Assembly (NCBI RefSeq): GCF_017901135.1
Contig: NZ_CP072801.1
Span: 2,232,001 to 2,296,000, forward strand
DNA length: 64,000 nucleotides
Reading direction: 5' to 3'
DNA from: Thiothrix litoralis
Lineage (GTDB): Bacteria > Pseudomonadota > Gammaproteobacteria > Thiotrichales > Thiotrichaceae
This document shows, in pieces, positions 53,346 through 61,471 of this stretch. Both the position numbers and the translations under genes were made by a program. Under the pieces are notes generated by a model. That model was not told the DNA's origin and ran no database searches. It worked only from the letters and a program-made list of their open reading frames with translations. Every line of letters begins with the position of its first letter. The stretch's first letter is position 1.

Positions 53346-54491
53346 TTATGGTAACAAAGACTCATAGCGTTTGTCCGTCAGCGTTTGCATGAATGCCACT
53401 AACGCATCCACTTCCGAATCTTTCAAGGCAGAGGCTTGAAACTCTTCGGTTTTCAAGGCAAGATTTTTATCCACCTCTGGCGCAGCCCACGGCTTACCCG
53501 TTTCTGGGTTGAGCTTGCGCTCAGTATTATTAAACTTGTCGTAAAACAAAACCACGGTGCGCAAATCAGCAAAGACTCCGTTGTGCATGTAGGGCGCTGT
53601 CACTGCCACATTGCGCAACGTTGGCACTTTGAATTTGCCTGCTTCCTTCTCATCGGTCACGCCGGGGTGTTCCAGCAAACCGTAGTCGATGAAAGCTTTG
53701 CCTTTGCCATTAGCTGCCCGCACTGCCTCATGGGGCGGCACGCCAAGGTTGTGGTATTCGTAATTGGAAAAGGTTTCGCCCTCACTACCCGGAAAGGTTT
53801 TCAATTGATGGCAGCGGTTACAGTTGGTGAATTGATTGGAAAAAAACAGCGATTCACCCAACGATTCCTGATCGGTCAGCTCGACTTCGCCTCTAAGATA
53901 ACGGTCGTATCTGGAATCAAACGGGGCAAATAGCGCGGTTTTTTCAAACGCAGCAAGGCTGGTGGTCATGGCAGCATACGCAGTTTCGGGTGCATCGAAG
54001 ACCTTATCCCCGAAAAGCTGTTTGAAAGCGGTCACATAATCGGCATTTTCCTGCAAACGTGCCACGACGGCGGCCTTATCAGGCATTCCCATTTCCACCG
54101 GATTGGTCGGGGGGCCACCCGCTTGCCCTTGCAAATCCTTTTCGCGCCCATCGAGAAACTGCCCACCGATGTAACGCTGGCTTTTCTTATTCTGGTGGAA
54201 ATCTGGGCTGAATTGGGCATAAGTTGCTGTCGGGGTATTCCTGTCTCCCAGCGATTTGCCGTCATCGCCCAATGACACCGCTTTGCCAACGCTAGTGGCA
54301 CGGTTATCGACAAAACCATGCTCAGGATTGTGGCAAGTAGCGCAAGATTGGGTACGGTTTTTCGACAGATTAACATCGGCGAATAGCTTTTCACCCAGCA
54401 TTTCCTTGCTAGAAATCGGCGTTGGCGCAGGCGTAACAGCAAGCACGATGCCTGACATCAATAGCGTCAGCGGGAGGATAACCTTGACCAT
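53346..54491 (-). CDS. MauG/cytochrome c peroxidase-like diheme protein
   Basis: A 381-residue exported diheme protein; the ATG of MVKVILPLTLLMSGIVLAV is chosen over an in-frame TTG five codons earlier, which would extend only the signal. Heme sites CATCH (with NPEHGFVDN after it) and CNRCH (about residue 240). It shows the CCP pattern but an unusual insertion after the first heme (SVGKAVSLGDDGKSLGDRNTP). It is 33 bp before the bfr pair, on the same strand, and follows a Fur-like box. Probably a periplasmic peroxidase; a MauG-type protein-modifying role is possible. Confidence 0.82.
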   Translation of the reverse strand: MVKVILPLTLLMSGIVLAVTPAPTPISSKEMLGEKLFADVNLSKNRTQSCATCHNPEHGFVDNRATSVGKAVSLGDDGKSLGDRNTPTATYAQFSPDFHQNKKSQRYIGGQFLDGREKDLQGQAGGPPTNPVEMGMPDKAAVVARLQENADYVTAFKQLFGDKVFDAPETAYAAMTTSLAAFEKTALFAPFDSRYDRYLRGEVELTDQESLGESLFFSNQFTNCNRCHQLKTFPGSEGETFSNYEYHNLGVPPHEAVRAANGKGKAFIDYGLLEHPGVTDEKEAGKFKVPTLRNVAVTAPYMHNGVFADLRTVVLFYDKFNNTERKLNPETGKPWAAPEVDKNLALKTEEFQASALKDSEVDALVAFMQTLTDKRYESLLP

Positions 54492-54528
54492 ACCAAATTC
54501 TCTCAATCAGTAACAAGCCGCCAAGAAT

Positions 54529-54547
54529 AAATGAGAACCATTATTAT
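54529..54547. promoter_or_regulatory. Fur-like box upstream of the peroxidase-bfr genes
   Basis: AAATGAGAACCATTATTAT; on the other strand AATAATGGTTCTCATTT resembles the Fur consensus GATAATGATTCTCATTATC at about 14 of 17 aligned bases. It lies about 38 bp upstream of the peroxidase start. Iron-repressed control of a unit ending in bacterioferritin would be unusual. Confidence 0.5.
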
Positions 54548-54575
54548 TACAATTGTGATAAATCAATAAACAGGC

Positions 54576-54599
54576 AAAAATAAGGGGGCTAGCGCCCCC
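54576..54599 (-). terminator. Terminator downstream of the Cys-rich gene
   Basis: GGGGGC-tagc-GCCCCC stem, followed on the minus strand by TTATTTTTG (A-run 54576-54580 on the plus strand). It is placed about 95 bp after the stop of the 54693-55022 gene and before the peroxidase promoter, so it supports that gene being transcribed on the minus strand. Confidence 0.7.
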
Positions 54600-54692
54600 G
54601 TTCAAGGTTCAAAATTCCAAGAGAGGAATCAGGCTCATCAGGCCAAGATTATTTTTATGAAGGCTAACCTGACAGATCGTACACACGTTGAC

Positions 54693-55022
54693 TCAGGCAC
54701 AATCACACTGCTGCATAGCAGCTTGCTTGAACCTGAAAGGAATAATGTTGGCACTCACGGGGTGCGGGAAAAAGTTGCTATAGATAGTTTCCAGTTGTTG
54801 GCGAACATCATGAGAGCACCGTGCCAACAACAAACACTTTACCAACTCTTGCTGTACTTTATGGCAGGGACTACACAACTCGCTCAGGCAGAAATCACCC
54901 TGTTCGAGGCATTCCTGCAATTCATTTTTTTCAAATTTAACAACGACTTCTCCAGTCTGCCGATTGTGCAGGCTAACAAATGGGTCAACCCGATCAAGCC
55001 ATGCATTTATGTAAAAGGTCAT
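54693..55022 (-). CDS. Cys-rich protein in the iron region, unknown function
   Basis: A 109-residue protein (MTFYINAWLDRVDPFVSLHNRQTGEVVVKFEKNELQECL...) with seven Cys, many in CxxxxxxC- and LCSPC-type spacing: ECLEQGDFCLSELCSPCHKVQQELVKCLLLARC and a final CDC. The start ATG has GGGG upstream; a GTG one codon earlier is possible. No signal peptide. It lies between Fur-like boxes, divergent from bfd, and ends before a terminator. I do not recognise the family. Clustered Cys suggest a metal or iron-sulfur site; a regulator or iron-handling role is a guess from position. A longer open frame on the other strand is a shadow. Confidence 0.6.
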   Translation of the reverse strand: MTFYINAWLDRVDPFVSLHNRQTGEVVVKFEKNELQECLEQGDFCLSELCSPCHKVQQELVKCLLLARCSHDVRQQLETIYSNFFPHPVSANIIPFRFKQAAMQQCDCA

Positions 55023-55146
55023 CACATACCCCGCTATTCCTTTAATGAAAGAAATAACCTGGCTGGTGCGGAGTTACAAAGTCATACACTGGCTTGGCTA
55101 CTTTTGTTGCCGTTTTGAGGAGAGGCAAAACCTGTTAGATGCATCA

Positions 55147-55168
55147 AATGATAATGATTCCTGTTTTT
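55147..55168. promoter_or_regulatory. Fur-like box 1 between Cys-rich gene and bfd
   Basis: Two consecutive AATGAT hexamers (AATGATAATGATTCCTGTT), the repeat unit of Fur boxes; 14 of 19 bases match the consensus. Nearest to the Cys-rich gene (about 125 bp upstream). Confidence 0.6.
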
Positions 55169-55184
55169 AAGTCAAGCACTTTTT

Positions 55185-55203
55185 GAGAAACAATCTCATT
55201 TTC
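55185..55203. promoter_or_regulatory. Fur-like box 2 between Cys-rich gene and bfd
   Basis: GAGAAACAATCTCATTTTC, an inverted repeat TGAGA-aacaa-TCTCA; 14 of 19 bases match the Fur consensus. With boxes 1 and 3 it forms a row of three sites over about 105 bp in the divergent region. Confidence 0.55.
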
Positions 55204-55223
55204 AAAAATACACTGAGAACTAC

Positions 55224-55252
55224 TTGCATTTGCAAATGAGGATGCTTATCAT
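55224..55252 (+). promoter_or_regulatory. bfd promoter overlapped by a Fur-like box
   Basis: TTGCAT (55224-55229), 17 bp, TATCAT (55247-55252). The spacer and -10 box are covered by AAATGAGGATGCTTATCAT (55234-55252), a Fur-type hexamer row, so iron-loaded Fur would block this promoter. The bfd ATG is about 40 bp downstream. Confidence 0.65.
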
Positions 55253-55293
55253 CCATCTTGTTATGAAGAATCATTACTGTTTAGGGGAAGTGT

Positions 55294-55500
55294 ATGTACG
55301 TTTGCATCTGCCACTCTGTTACGGACAAAGCTATCAAGAAAGCGGTCAAGCAAGGCCATGACTCGCTCGAAGCTATCCAGCAAGAACTCAAAGTCGGCAC
55401 CTGTTGCGGACGCTGCAAACACCATGCCCGCGAAGTAATCGACGAAACCCTTAACCCTGAGACCATTAACTTCAACTTGATGCAAGGTGCATTCGCGTGA
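55294..55500 (+). CDS. bfd: Bacterioferritin-associated ferredoxin
   Basis: A 68-residue Bfd: MYVCICHSVT at the start and GTCCGRC near residues 36-41, giving the four 2Fe-2S ligands Cys4, Cys6, Cys38 and Cys41. It delivers electrons to bacterioferritin to release stored iron when iron is short. AGGGGAAG precedes the ATG. It starts the plus-strand iron-acquisition run and is preceded by several Fur-like boxes; the bfr genes lie 2 kb away on the other strand. Confidence 0.93.
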   Translation: MYVCICHSVTDKAIKKAVKQGHDSLEAIQQELKVGTCCGRCKHHAREVIDETLNPETINFNLMQGAFA

Positions 55501-55700
55501 TGACTGGAACTTTAAGAATGACAGATGCAGAACCCAAGCGTGTCAATCTGGACGAATTGATGCGCGGTTGTAAAAAGATCATCCTTCAGCACGGCAAGCG
55601 CCCTTATTGCCTGACCATTACCCGCCGGGGCAACCTGATCCTGACATCAGCGGATGATGATACAGACAAGCAACCTTCTTCGGAGAAACCCCAACCATGA
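55500..55700 (+). CDS. hemP: Hemin uptake protein HemP
   Basis: A 66-residue HemP: VNLDELMRGCKKIILQHGKRPYCLTITRRGNLILT matches the family (RG..V.I.H.G..Y.L..T..GKLILT). The start is taken at the ATG of TGATG overlapping bfd; GTG one codon earlier and a later Met are alternatives. HemP is a small cytoplasmic protein that activates or accompanies heme uptake genes. Overlaps the imelysin gene by ATGA, so bfd-hemP-imelysin are coupled. No heme receptor is in the window. Confidence 0.85.
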   Translation: MTGTLRMTDAEPKRVNLDELMRGCKKIILQHGKRPYCLTITRRGNLILTSADDDTDKQPSSEKPQP

Positions 55701-56935
55701 AACGTATTAGCCAGATCGTGTCCACAGCCCTGCTGGGTGGCCTATTAAGCACTGCCCCCACCTTCGCCCACGCTGACACTGTGACTGCCAAAGCCGTGAT
55801 GGAACAGTACGTCAACCTCGCCAGCGCCAGCTTTAGCGACACCCTCGCCACCGCCAAAACCTTGCAGGCAAAGGTGGCTGCCTTCATTGCCAACCCCAGC
55901 GCCGACACCCAGCAAGCCGCTAAAGATGCCTGGCTCGCTGCCCGCAAACCTTACAGCCAGACCGAAGCCTTCCGTTTCGGCAACCCCAATGTCGATGCAC
56001 TGGAAGGTGAGATCAACGCTTGGCCACTGGACGAAGGGCTGATTGATTACGTCAAACAAGACGTTTACGACCACGAAGAAGGTAATGCCTTCGCCACCGC
56101 CAATATCATTGCAGGCAAAGACAACATCGACACCGCCTTGCTAAAAGCCTCCCAAGAAAAAGGCGGCTCCGAAGCCAATGTCGCCACGGGCTACCATGCC
56201 ATCGAATTCCTGCTCTGGGGACAAGATTTCAATGAAACCCCAACAACATCCGGCCAGCGCCCTTACACCGACTACGCCAAAGGTGATGCCTGCACCAATG
56301 GCCATTGCGAGCGCCGCGCCGCCTACCTGCAAGTTGTCACGGATTTACTGGTGGCTGACTTGCAACAACTGGCAGATGACTGGGCAGACGGCAAAGACAA
56401 TAACTACCGCAGCGCCTTTTTAACATTGGATGAAAAAGAAGCCCTGCGCCGCATGTTATTCGGCATGGGTAGCCTGAGCTTGGGTGAACTCGCCGGTGAA
56501 CGCATGAACGTGGCACTACTGGCGCATTCACAAGAAGATGAACATTCCTGCTTCAGCGATAACACCCATAACGACATCGCCGAAAATGCCCGCAGCATCC
56601 AGAACATTTTCAACGGCACTTACACCCGCACCGATGGCAGCAAGGTAGAAGGTGCAAGCCTCGCCCAACTGGTTGCCAGCAAAGATGCCAAAGCCAGTGA
56701 AACACTGGTCAACAAGCTGGCGGACACCCAACAAAAAGCCGAAGCCATTGTGGAAGCCGCCCAAAACGGGGAAAATTTCGACCAGCAAATTGCCCCCGAC
56801 AACAAGGATGGCAATAAGCGCATCAAAGCCACGATTACGGCTTTGCGTAGCCAAACGGGTGATATTGAAGCGGCTGCCAAAGCGGTAGGCGTGGAAAGCC
56901 TTAACCCGGAGAGCAGCGACTCATTTGGTGGATAA
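55697..56935 (+). CDS. Imelysin-family iron-regulated protein (GxHxxE type)
   Basis: A 412-residue exported protein: signal peptide 1-26 (AHA-DT), then an imelysin/peptidase-M75-type helical domain with the metal-site motif GYHAIEFLLWGQD (GxHxxE), TEAFRFGNPNV and CERRAAYLQVVTDLL. The C-terminus has a second, EDEHSCFSDNTHNDI, helical bundle. Imelysin-like proteins such as IrpA and ICMP act in periplasmic or outer-membrane iron uptake. It overlaps hemP and abuts the DHOR gene. Confidence 0.88.
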   Translation: MKRISQIVSTALLGGLLSTAPTFAHADTVTAKAVMEQYVNLASASFSDTLATAKTLQAKVAAFIANPSADTQQAAKDAWLAARKPYSQTEAFRFGNPNVDALEGEINAWPLDEGLIDYVKQDVYDHEEGNAFATANIIAGKDNIDTALLKASQEKGGSEANVATGYHAIEFLLWGQDFNETPTTSGQRPYTDYAKGDACTNGHCERRAAYLQVVTDLLVADLQQLADDWADGKDNNYRSAFLTLDEKEALRRMLFGMGSLSLGELAGERMNVALLAHSQEDEHSCFSDNTHNDIAENARSIQNIFNGTYTRTDGSKVEGASLAQLVASKDAKASETLVNKLADTQQKAEAIVEAAQNGENFDQQIAPDNKDGNKRIKATITALRSQTGDIEAAAKAVGVESLNPESSDSFGG

Positions 56936-58225
56936 ATGCACTCAACTCTAGCCATTGCCCTTGGTAGCCTACTAGCGCTACCGGGGCTAGCCAACAGTGA
57001 TAACACCCCACAGCAGCACGAAGATTTCGCCATCGGTGGCGCATTCTTCCAGCAGCCGTGGGTCATTGCGCCTGCCTCAACCACGGCGCGGGATGGTCTT
57101 GGCCCCCTATTCAAAGCCAATAGCTGCATTACCTGCCACGTCGGGCATGGGCGCGGTCATCCACCCCTGACGGACACAGAACCCTTCCTGTCCACCCTTG
57201 TGAAGCTGGGAATCCCCGCGCACACCACCGAACAGCAAGCACAAGCACAAACCTTGGGCGTAGCGCCTGATCCTACTTACGGCGACCACCTGCAACCCTT
57301 GGGTATCAAAGGCTTACCGGGGGAAGGCACGCCACGCTTCACCTATAGCGAGATTAACGGGCAATTCAAGGATGGTGAGCATTACACCTTGCAAAAACCC
57401 ACTCTGACGGTTGAAAACCTGCACTACGGCGCGTTGGCGCACGACATACAGTTTTCCGCCCGTGTTGCCCCGCCCCTGCCCGGCATGGGTTTGCTGGAAA
57501 GCATCCCCGAGGCTGAGATACTCGCCAACGCCGACCCGGATGACACCAATGGCGATGGCATTTCCGGCAAAGCCAATCAGGTGTGGGACATTGCCCAACA
57601 GCAAACCGTGTTAGGACGGTTTAGCTGGAAAGCCAACCAACCCAGCATCCGCCAGCAAAGCGCCGATGCCTTCCACAATGATATGGGGATTACCTCCAGC
57701 CTGTTTCCTGAGCAACCGTGCAGCGCGGCACAAACCGATTGCCATACCCTGCCGGATGGCGGCAAGCCTGAAATCCCCGATAATTTGCTGGAAAAAGTCG
57801 TATTCCACGTTGCCAACCAACCTGTCCCCGCCCGCCGGGAGGTGGATGATCCAGCAGTCATACAAGGGCAGAAACTGTTTCAGCAAGCGGGTTGTGCTGC
57901 GTGCCACGTTGCCCGTTTTGCTGCGCTGAACCAACAGCCACAACCTTATTCAGACCTGCTGCTGCATGATATGGGCGCGGGGTTAGCCGACAATCGCCCC
58001 GAATTCAGCGCCTCCGGGAGCGAATGGCGTACCCCGCCGCTGTGGGGCATTGGCCTGACCGAAACAATCAGCGGGCATACCCGCTTCCTGCATGATGGAC
58101 GCGCCCGCAACCTGCTGGAAGCCATCCTCTGGCACGGCGGCGAAGCAGAAACCGCCAAACAAAACGTCGTGTCCATGAACAAACCGGAGCGGGAAGCGTT
58201 GCTGCGTTTCCTCCATTCACTATGA
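56936..58225 (+). CDS. Di-heme oxidoredictase family protein
   Basis: A 429-residue exported diheme protein (signal peptide MHSTLAIALGSLLALPGLA-NS; TAAATG start touches the previous stop). Heme motifs CITCH near residue 62 and CAACH near residue 320, with GLGPLFKANSCITCHVGHGRG and GDHLQPLGIKGLPGEGTP, as in the DHOR (DUF1111) family found beside imelysin genes. Suggested role: reduction or oxidation of iron during uptake. It overlaps the next imelysin gene by ATGA. Confidence 0.88.
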   Translation: MHSTLAIALGSLLALPGLANSDNTPQQHEDFAIGGAFFQQPWVIAPASTTARDGLGPLFKANSCITCHVGHGRGHPPLTDTEPFLSTLVKLGIPAHTTEQQAQAQTLGVAPDPTYGDHLQPLGIKGLPGEGTPRFTYSEINGQFKDGEHYTLQKPTLTVENLHYGALAHDIQFSARVAPPLPGMGLLESIPEAEILANADPDDTNGDGISGKANQVWDIAQQQTVLGRFSWKANQPSIRQQSADAFHNDMGITSSLFPEQPCSAAQTDCHTLPDGGKPEIPDNLLEKVVFHVANQPVPARREVDDPAVIQGQKLFQQAGCAACHVARFAALNQQPQPYSDLLLHDMGAGLADNRPEFSASGSEWRTPPLWGIGLTETISGHTRFLHDGRARNLLEAILWHGGEAETAKQNVVSMNKPEREALLRFLHSL

Positions 58226-59376
58226 CGAGAAGATCAATGTTTAAAACCCTTTTCTTCTGCCTGCTGCTGTTGCCGCTGACTTTACACGCAGAAACGCCAG
58301 CCGTTGCCCCTGCCACGCCCCTTCCTGATGCTGACAAACTGCTGGCGCAAGTGGTCGATAATGCCATTATCCCGCTATACCGTGAACTGGAAGACACCGC
58401 CAACACGTTGGAACAGCGCAGCAACGCCTTTTGTGCTGAACCCAACGCGGACAGTTTCGCCGCAGTACGCACCGCTTGGGGCGAAACCTTGCTCGCATGG
58501 CAACGTACCGACGCGCTGATGTTTGGCCCTGCCATCGAAGAGCAGATAGATTTCAACATCAACTTCAACCCACCTAAAAAGATGATCATCAGCCGCCTGC
58601 TGACCGACACGCTGCCCTTAACCCCTGAGACGGTGGACAAAGCCGGGGTCGGTGGGCAAGGTTTGGGCACACTGGAATTCCTGCTGTTCGACCGCGAAAA
58701 ACCTGATACCGAACAACTCGCAGCCTTTCAAGGTGAAGCAGGTAAACGCCGCTGTGCTTATGTGCAAGCTGCCAGCGCATTGCTGCACACCCATATCAGC
58801 ACGATTGCGGATGCTTGGTTGAAAGATACCCAAGGTTACGCCAGCGCTTTCCGCACGGCGGACAAAGGCAATGCCACCTTCACCAGTTCCCGCCAAGCAG
58901 TGGATTTGCTGGTTGGCAAGCTGTTCCAATCCGCCGAGAAGTTCACCAAAAACCGGATTGGCAATCCCTTGGGCAAAGGCATTGACCTCAATACCGAAGG
59001 CAAACAGGAAGTGCTGAACACCTCCAACGCCTACCAATTGGAAGCGTGGCGCAGCGGCTATTCGATAAAAATCATCCGTGCCAACGTGGAAGGAATGCAA
59101 CGCATCCTGCAAGACGGCGGCATCTTCCAATGGCTGCGTGACCACAACGACCGTAAAGTCGAAAAGTTTGTCGCCGATGCCATGCAACAACGTCTGGAAA
59201 GCTACCTGAAACTACCCGTACCCACCACTGACCCGTTTGAGCTGATTAAGGCAGGTAAAGGCCAAGCACTGGATGCTTACTACTACAGCGGTAATGACAT
59301 CCTGATGGGCATCAAACGCCAGCTCGCCAAAACACTGGGGGTACAACTCGGCTTCAATGATAACGATGGAGATTAA
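58222..59376 (+). CDS. Second imelysin-family protein, His-less motif
   Basis: A 384-residue exported protein (MFKTLFFCLLLLPLTLHA-ET; the ATG overlapping the upstream stop or the Met five codons later may be the start). It is imelysin-like (VDNAIIPLYRELEDTANTL, TAWGETLLAWQRTDALMFGP) but the motif is GLGTLEFLLFD: the His of GxHxxE is Gly. This is the IPPA-type pattern rather than a broken gene. It follows DHOR and precedes the DUF1513 gene by 3 bp, the order known from gammaproteobacterial iron-uptake clusters. Confidence 0.86.
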   Translation: MTRRSMFKTLFFCLLLLPLTLHAETPAVAPATPLPDADKLLAQVVDNAIIPLYRELEDTANTLEQRSNAFCAEPNADSFAAVRTAWGETLLAWQRTDALMFGPAIEEQIDFNINFNPPKKMIISRLLTDTLPLTPETVDKAGVGGQGLGTLEFLLFDREKPDTEQLAAFQGEAGKRRCAYVQAASALLHTHISTIADAWLKDTQGYASAFRTADKGNATFTSSRQAVDLLVGKLFQSAEKFTKNRIGNPLGKGIDLNTEGKQEVLNTSNAYQLEAWRSGYSIKIIRANVEGMQRILQDGGIFQWLRDHNDRKVEKFVADAMQQRLESYLKLPVPTTDPFELIKAGKGQALDAYYYSGNDILMGIKRQLAKTLGVQLGFNDNDGD

Positions 59377-59379
59377 GCC

Positions 59380-60513
59380 ATGAATCGCCGCGCCTTCCTG
59401 TTACTCGCCACGGCTGGCACTTTCGGTAGCGCCTTGGGTGTTAATACCCTGATGCAACAAGCCAACGCCACCGAATCCCGAAAGGGCGTATTGACGATGC
59501 CCGCTACCACCTTGTATTCCGCCAGTGACAACCCGGCGGGGGGGCATTTCCTGACCCGGTTGGATCTGGCAAACGGGCAAATGCAATCCCGTGCTGTCCC
59601 CATGCGTGGTCATGCGGTCTTGCCATTGACACATGGGCGAGTACTGCTATTCGGGCGGCGACCGGCGTTGGAATGTGCCGTCGTGGACTGGCAAAAGGAA
59701 ATCAGCGGTATCCCCGCAACAGCAGGACGGCATTTCAACGGGCACGGTTGTCTGTCTGCGGCGGGTGATGTGCTGTTTACCAGCGAGAATGCTTACGATG
59801 AAAAACGTGGGGTCCTCGGCATCCGTGACAGCAAAACCTTCCAGCATCTGGGCGAATACGACACTTGCGGGCTTGACCCTCACGATGTGCAACTCATGCC
59901 TGATGGCAAAACGCTCGTCATTGCCAACGGTGGTATCGAACAGCACCCGGATTTCGGGCGACGCAAGCTCAACCTCGACACCATGCAACCTTCACTGGTG
60001 TATATCGACGCAGCCAGCGGCAAGAAAATCGACGAATACCGTTTACCCGACCATCATTTAAGCATTCGCCACCTGATCGCAACGGCGGATGGCAATGTCG
60101 GTGTGGCGTTACAGTACGAAGGTGATTTATATCGCCAGCAACCTGCCTCATTGGTAGCTTGGCAAGACAAAGGCGGCGATCTGCAATTACTCGATATTAG
60201 TCCCGCTGACGTTGCCCTGTTCAACGGCTACATGGCGGATTTGGCCTATGACCCACGCCAACAAATCCTCGCGGTATCGTCACCACGCGGCAACCACACC
60301 AGTTTCTGGAGCACCCGCGAACGGCGTTTTCTGCACGCACACCCCTTGCCAGAACCCAGTGGGGTTAGTTTTCTTGCTGATCAGCAACAATTTTTAGTAT
60401 CCGATGCCACGGGTGGCATCCACACTTTTGCCTCAACCTATCAACCCGCATCAGCCAGTCTGCTGCACCATTATCCCGACACGTTGTGGGATAACCATGT
60501 GGTGCTGTCATGA
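59380..60513 (+). CDS. DUF1513 family protein
   Basis: A 377-residue protein with a Tat-like start (MNRRAFLLLATAGTFGSALG), and beta-propeller-like repeats: GHAVLPLTHGRVLLFGRRP, HFNGHGCLSAAGDVLFTSENAYDEKRGVLGIRD, DPHDVQLMPDGKTLVIANGG. DUF1513 proteins are the usual companion of imelysin and DHOR genes, and are thought to take part in periplasmic iron handling. The twin-Arg is a pair (RR at 3-4) with a following hydrophobic run, so export in folded form is likely. The last member of this block before the porin. Confidence 0.87.
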   Translation: MNRRAFLLLATAGTFGSALGVNTLMQQANATESRKGVLTMPATTLYSASDNPAGGHFLTRLDLANGQMQSRAVPMRGHAVLPLTHGRVLLFGRRPALECAVVDWQKEISGIPATAGRHFNGHGCLSAAGDVLFTSENAYDEKRGVLGIRDSKTFQHLGEYDTCGLDPHDVQLMPDGKTLVIANGGIEQHPDFGRRKLNLDTMQPSLVYIDAASGKKIDEYRLPDHHLSIRHLIATADGNVGVALQYEGDLYRQQPASLVAWQDKGGDLQLLDISPADVALFNGYMADLAYDPRQQILAVSSPRGNHTSFWSTRERRFLHAHPLPEPSGVSFLADQQQFLVSDATGGIHTFASTYQPASASLLHHYPDTLWDNHVVLS

Positions 60514-60565
60514 GTATAGACAAGCCAATGCTACTTAAAAAATTGACAACTTTTGGAGTTCCCGC

Positions 60566-61459
60566 ATGAAACCTACCCTACTCAGCATTCTGATTGGCGC
60601 AAGCCTAGCAGCACCTGTTTTCGCCGAAACCACCTTGAGCGGTGCAGTTGAAGTTGAAGCGGGTTTTGTCAGCAATGACGACGGTGATACCAGTGATATT
60701 ACCGTGCCAACCGTGGAGCTGGGCATCGACAACAAGCTGAATGACAAGCTCGACGGGCATTTACTGTTCCTGTACGGACAAGGTGAAAACAGCGACAACA
60801 TCAGCGTGGATGAAGCCACCCTCACCTTCAAACCGCGTGAAGGGCTGGATGTCACCGTCGGGCGCATGTACGTGCCTTTCGGCAAATTCGACAGCAACAT
60901 GGTTTCCGACCCGCTAACGCTGGAACTGGCTGAAACACAGGAAGAAGCGCTGCAACTGGGCATGAGTGCAGGCAATCTCGCCGGTTCCGCCTACGTCTTC
61001 AAGGATGATGAAGATGGCGGTGACAAGATCGACGATTACGGCGCAAACCTCGACTATGCCACTGAACATTTCAGCGCGGGGGTTAGCTACATTTCTGACG
61101 TGAATGACAAGGCTGCGACGGGAGTTGGCCTCCATGCCGGTGCCAAGATCGGTAAGGCCAATGTGATTGCCGAACACATTGCGGTAGATGAAATCACCCT
61201 CGAAGACGACAGCACCGCCAAACCTTCCGCTACCAATCTGGAAGTGGGGCTGGACATTGGTAACGACCGCACCATCGCATTGGCCTACCAACAAACCAAG
61301 GAAGCCGAAGCGCTGGAACTGCCCGAAACCGCCACGGGCATTGCCTACCGGATGCCTGTCTTTGAGAAAGCCAGTTTCGCGGCAGAATACATGAATAACG
61401 AAGGTTACGACGGCGCGAAAGAAGATGTCGTCACCCTGCAAATGGCTTACGAATTTTAA
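60566..61459 (+). CDS. LbtU-family siderophore porin
   Basis: A 297-residue outer-membrane barrel (signal peptide 1-20, VFA-ET). The LbtU-type block VGRMYVPFGKFDSNMVSDPLTLELAETQEEALQLG, alternating strands, and terminal AYEF with Phe last, a BAM signal. LbtU of Legionella takes up legiobactin; here it presumably admits a ferric siderophore without TonB. It lies between the imelysin block and the Fe(III) ABC transporter and probably shares their transcript. Confidence 0.82.
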   Translation: MKPTLLSILIGASLAAPVFAETTLSGAVEVEAGFVSNDDGDTSDITVPTVELGIDNKLNDKLDGHLLFLYGQGENSDNISVDEATLTFKPREGLDVTVGRMYVPFGKFDSNMVSDPLTLELAETQEEALQLGMSAGNLAGSAYVFKDDEDGGDKIDDYGANLDYATEHFSAGVSYISDVNDKAATGVGLHAGAKIGKANVIAEHIAVDEITLEDDSTAKPSATNLEVGLDIGNDRTIALAYQQTKEAEALELPETATGIAYRMPVFEKASFAAEYMNNEGYDGAKEDVVTLQMAYEF

Positions 61460-61471
61460 GGAGCGAACCGT

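Noticed and set aside
54657-55118. A 153-codon plus frame opposite the Cys-rich gene
   Set aside because: No ribosome site; the minus frame has Cys pattern, ribosome site and a terminator behind it.
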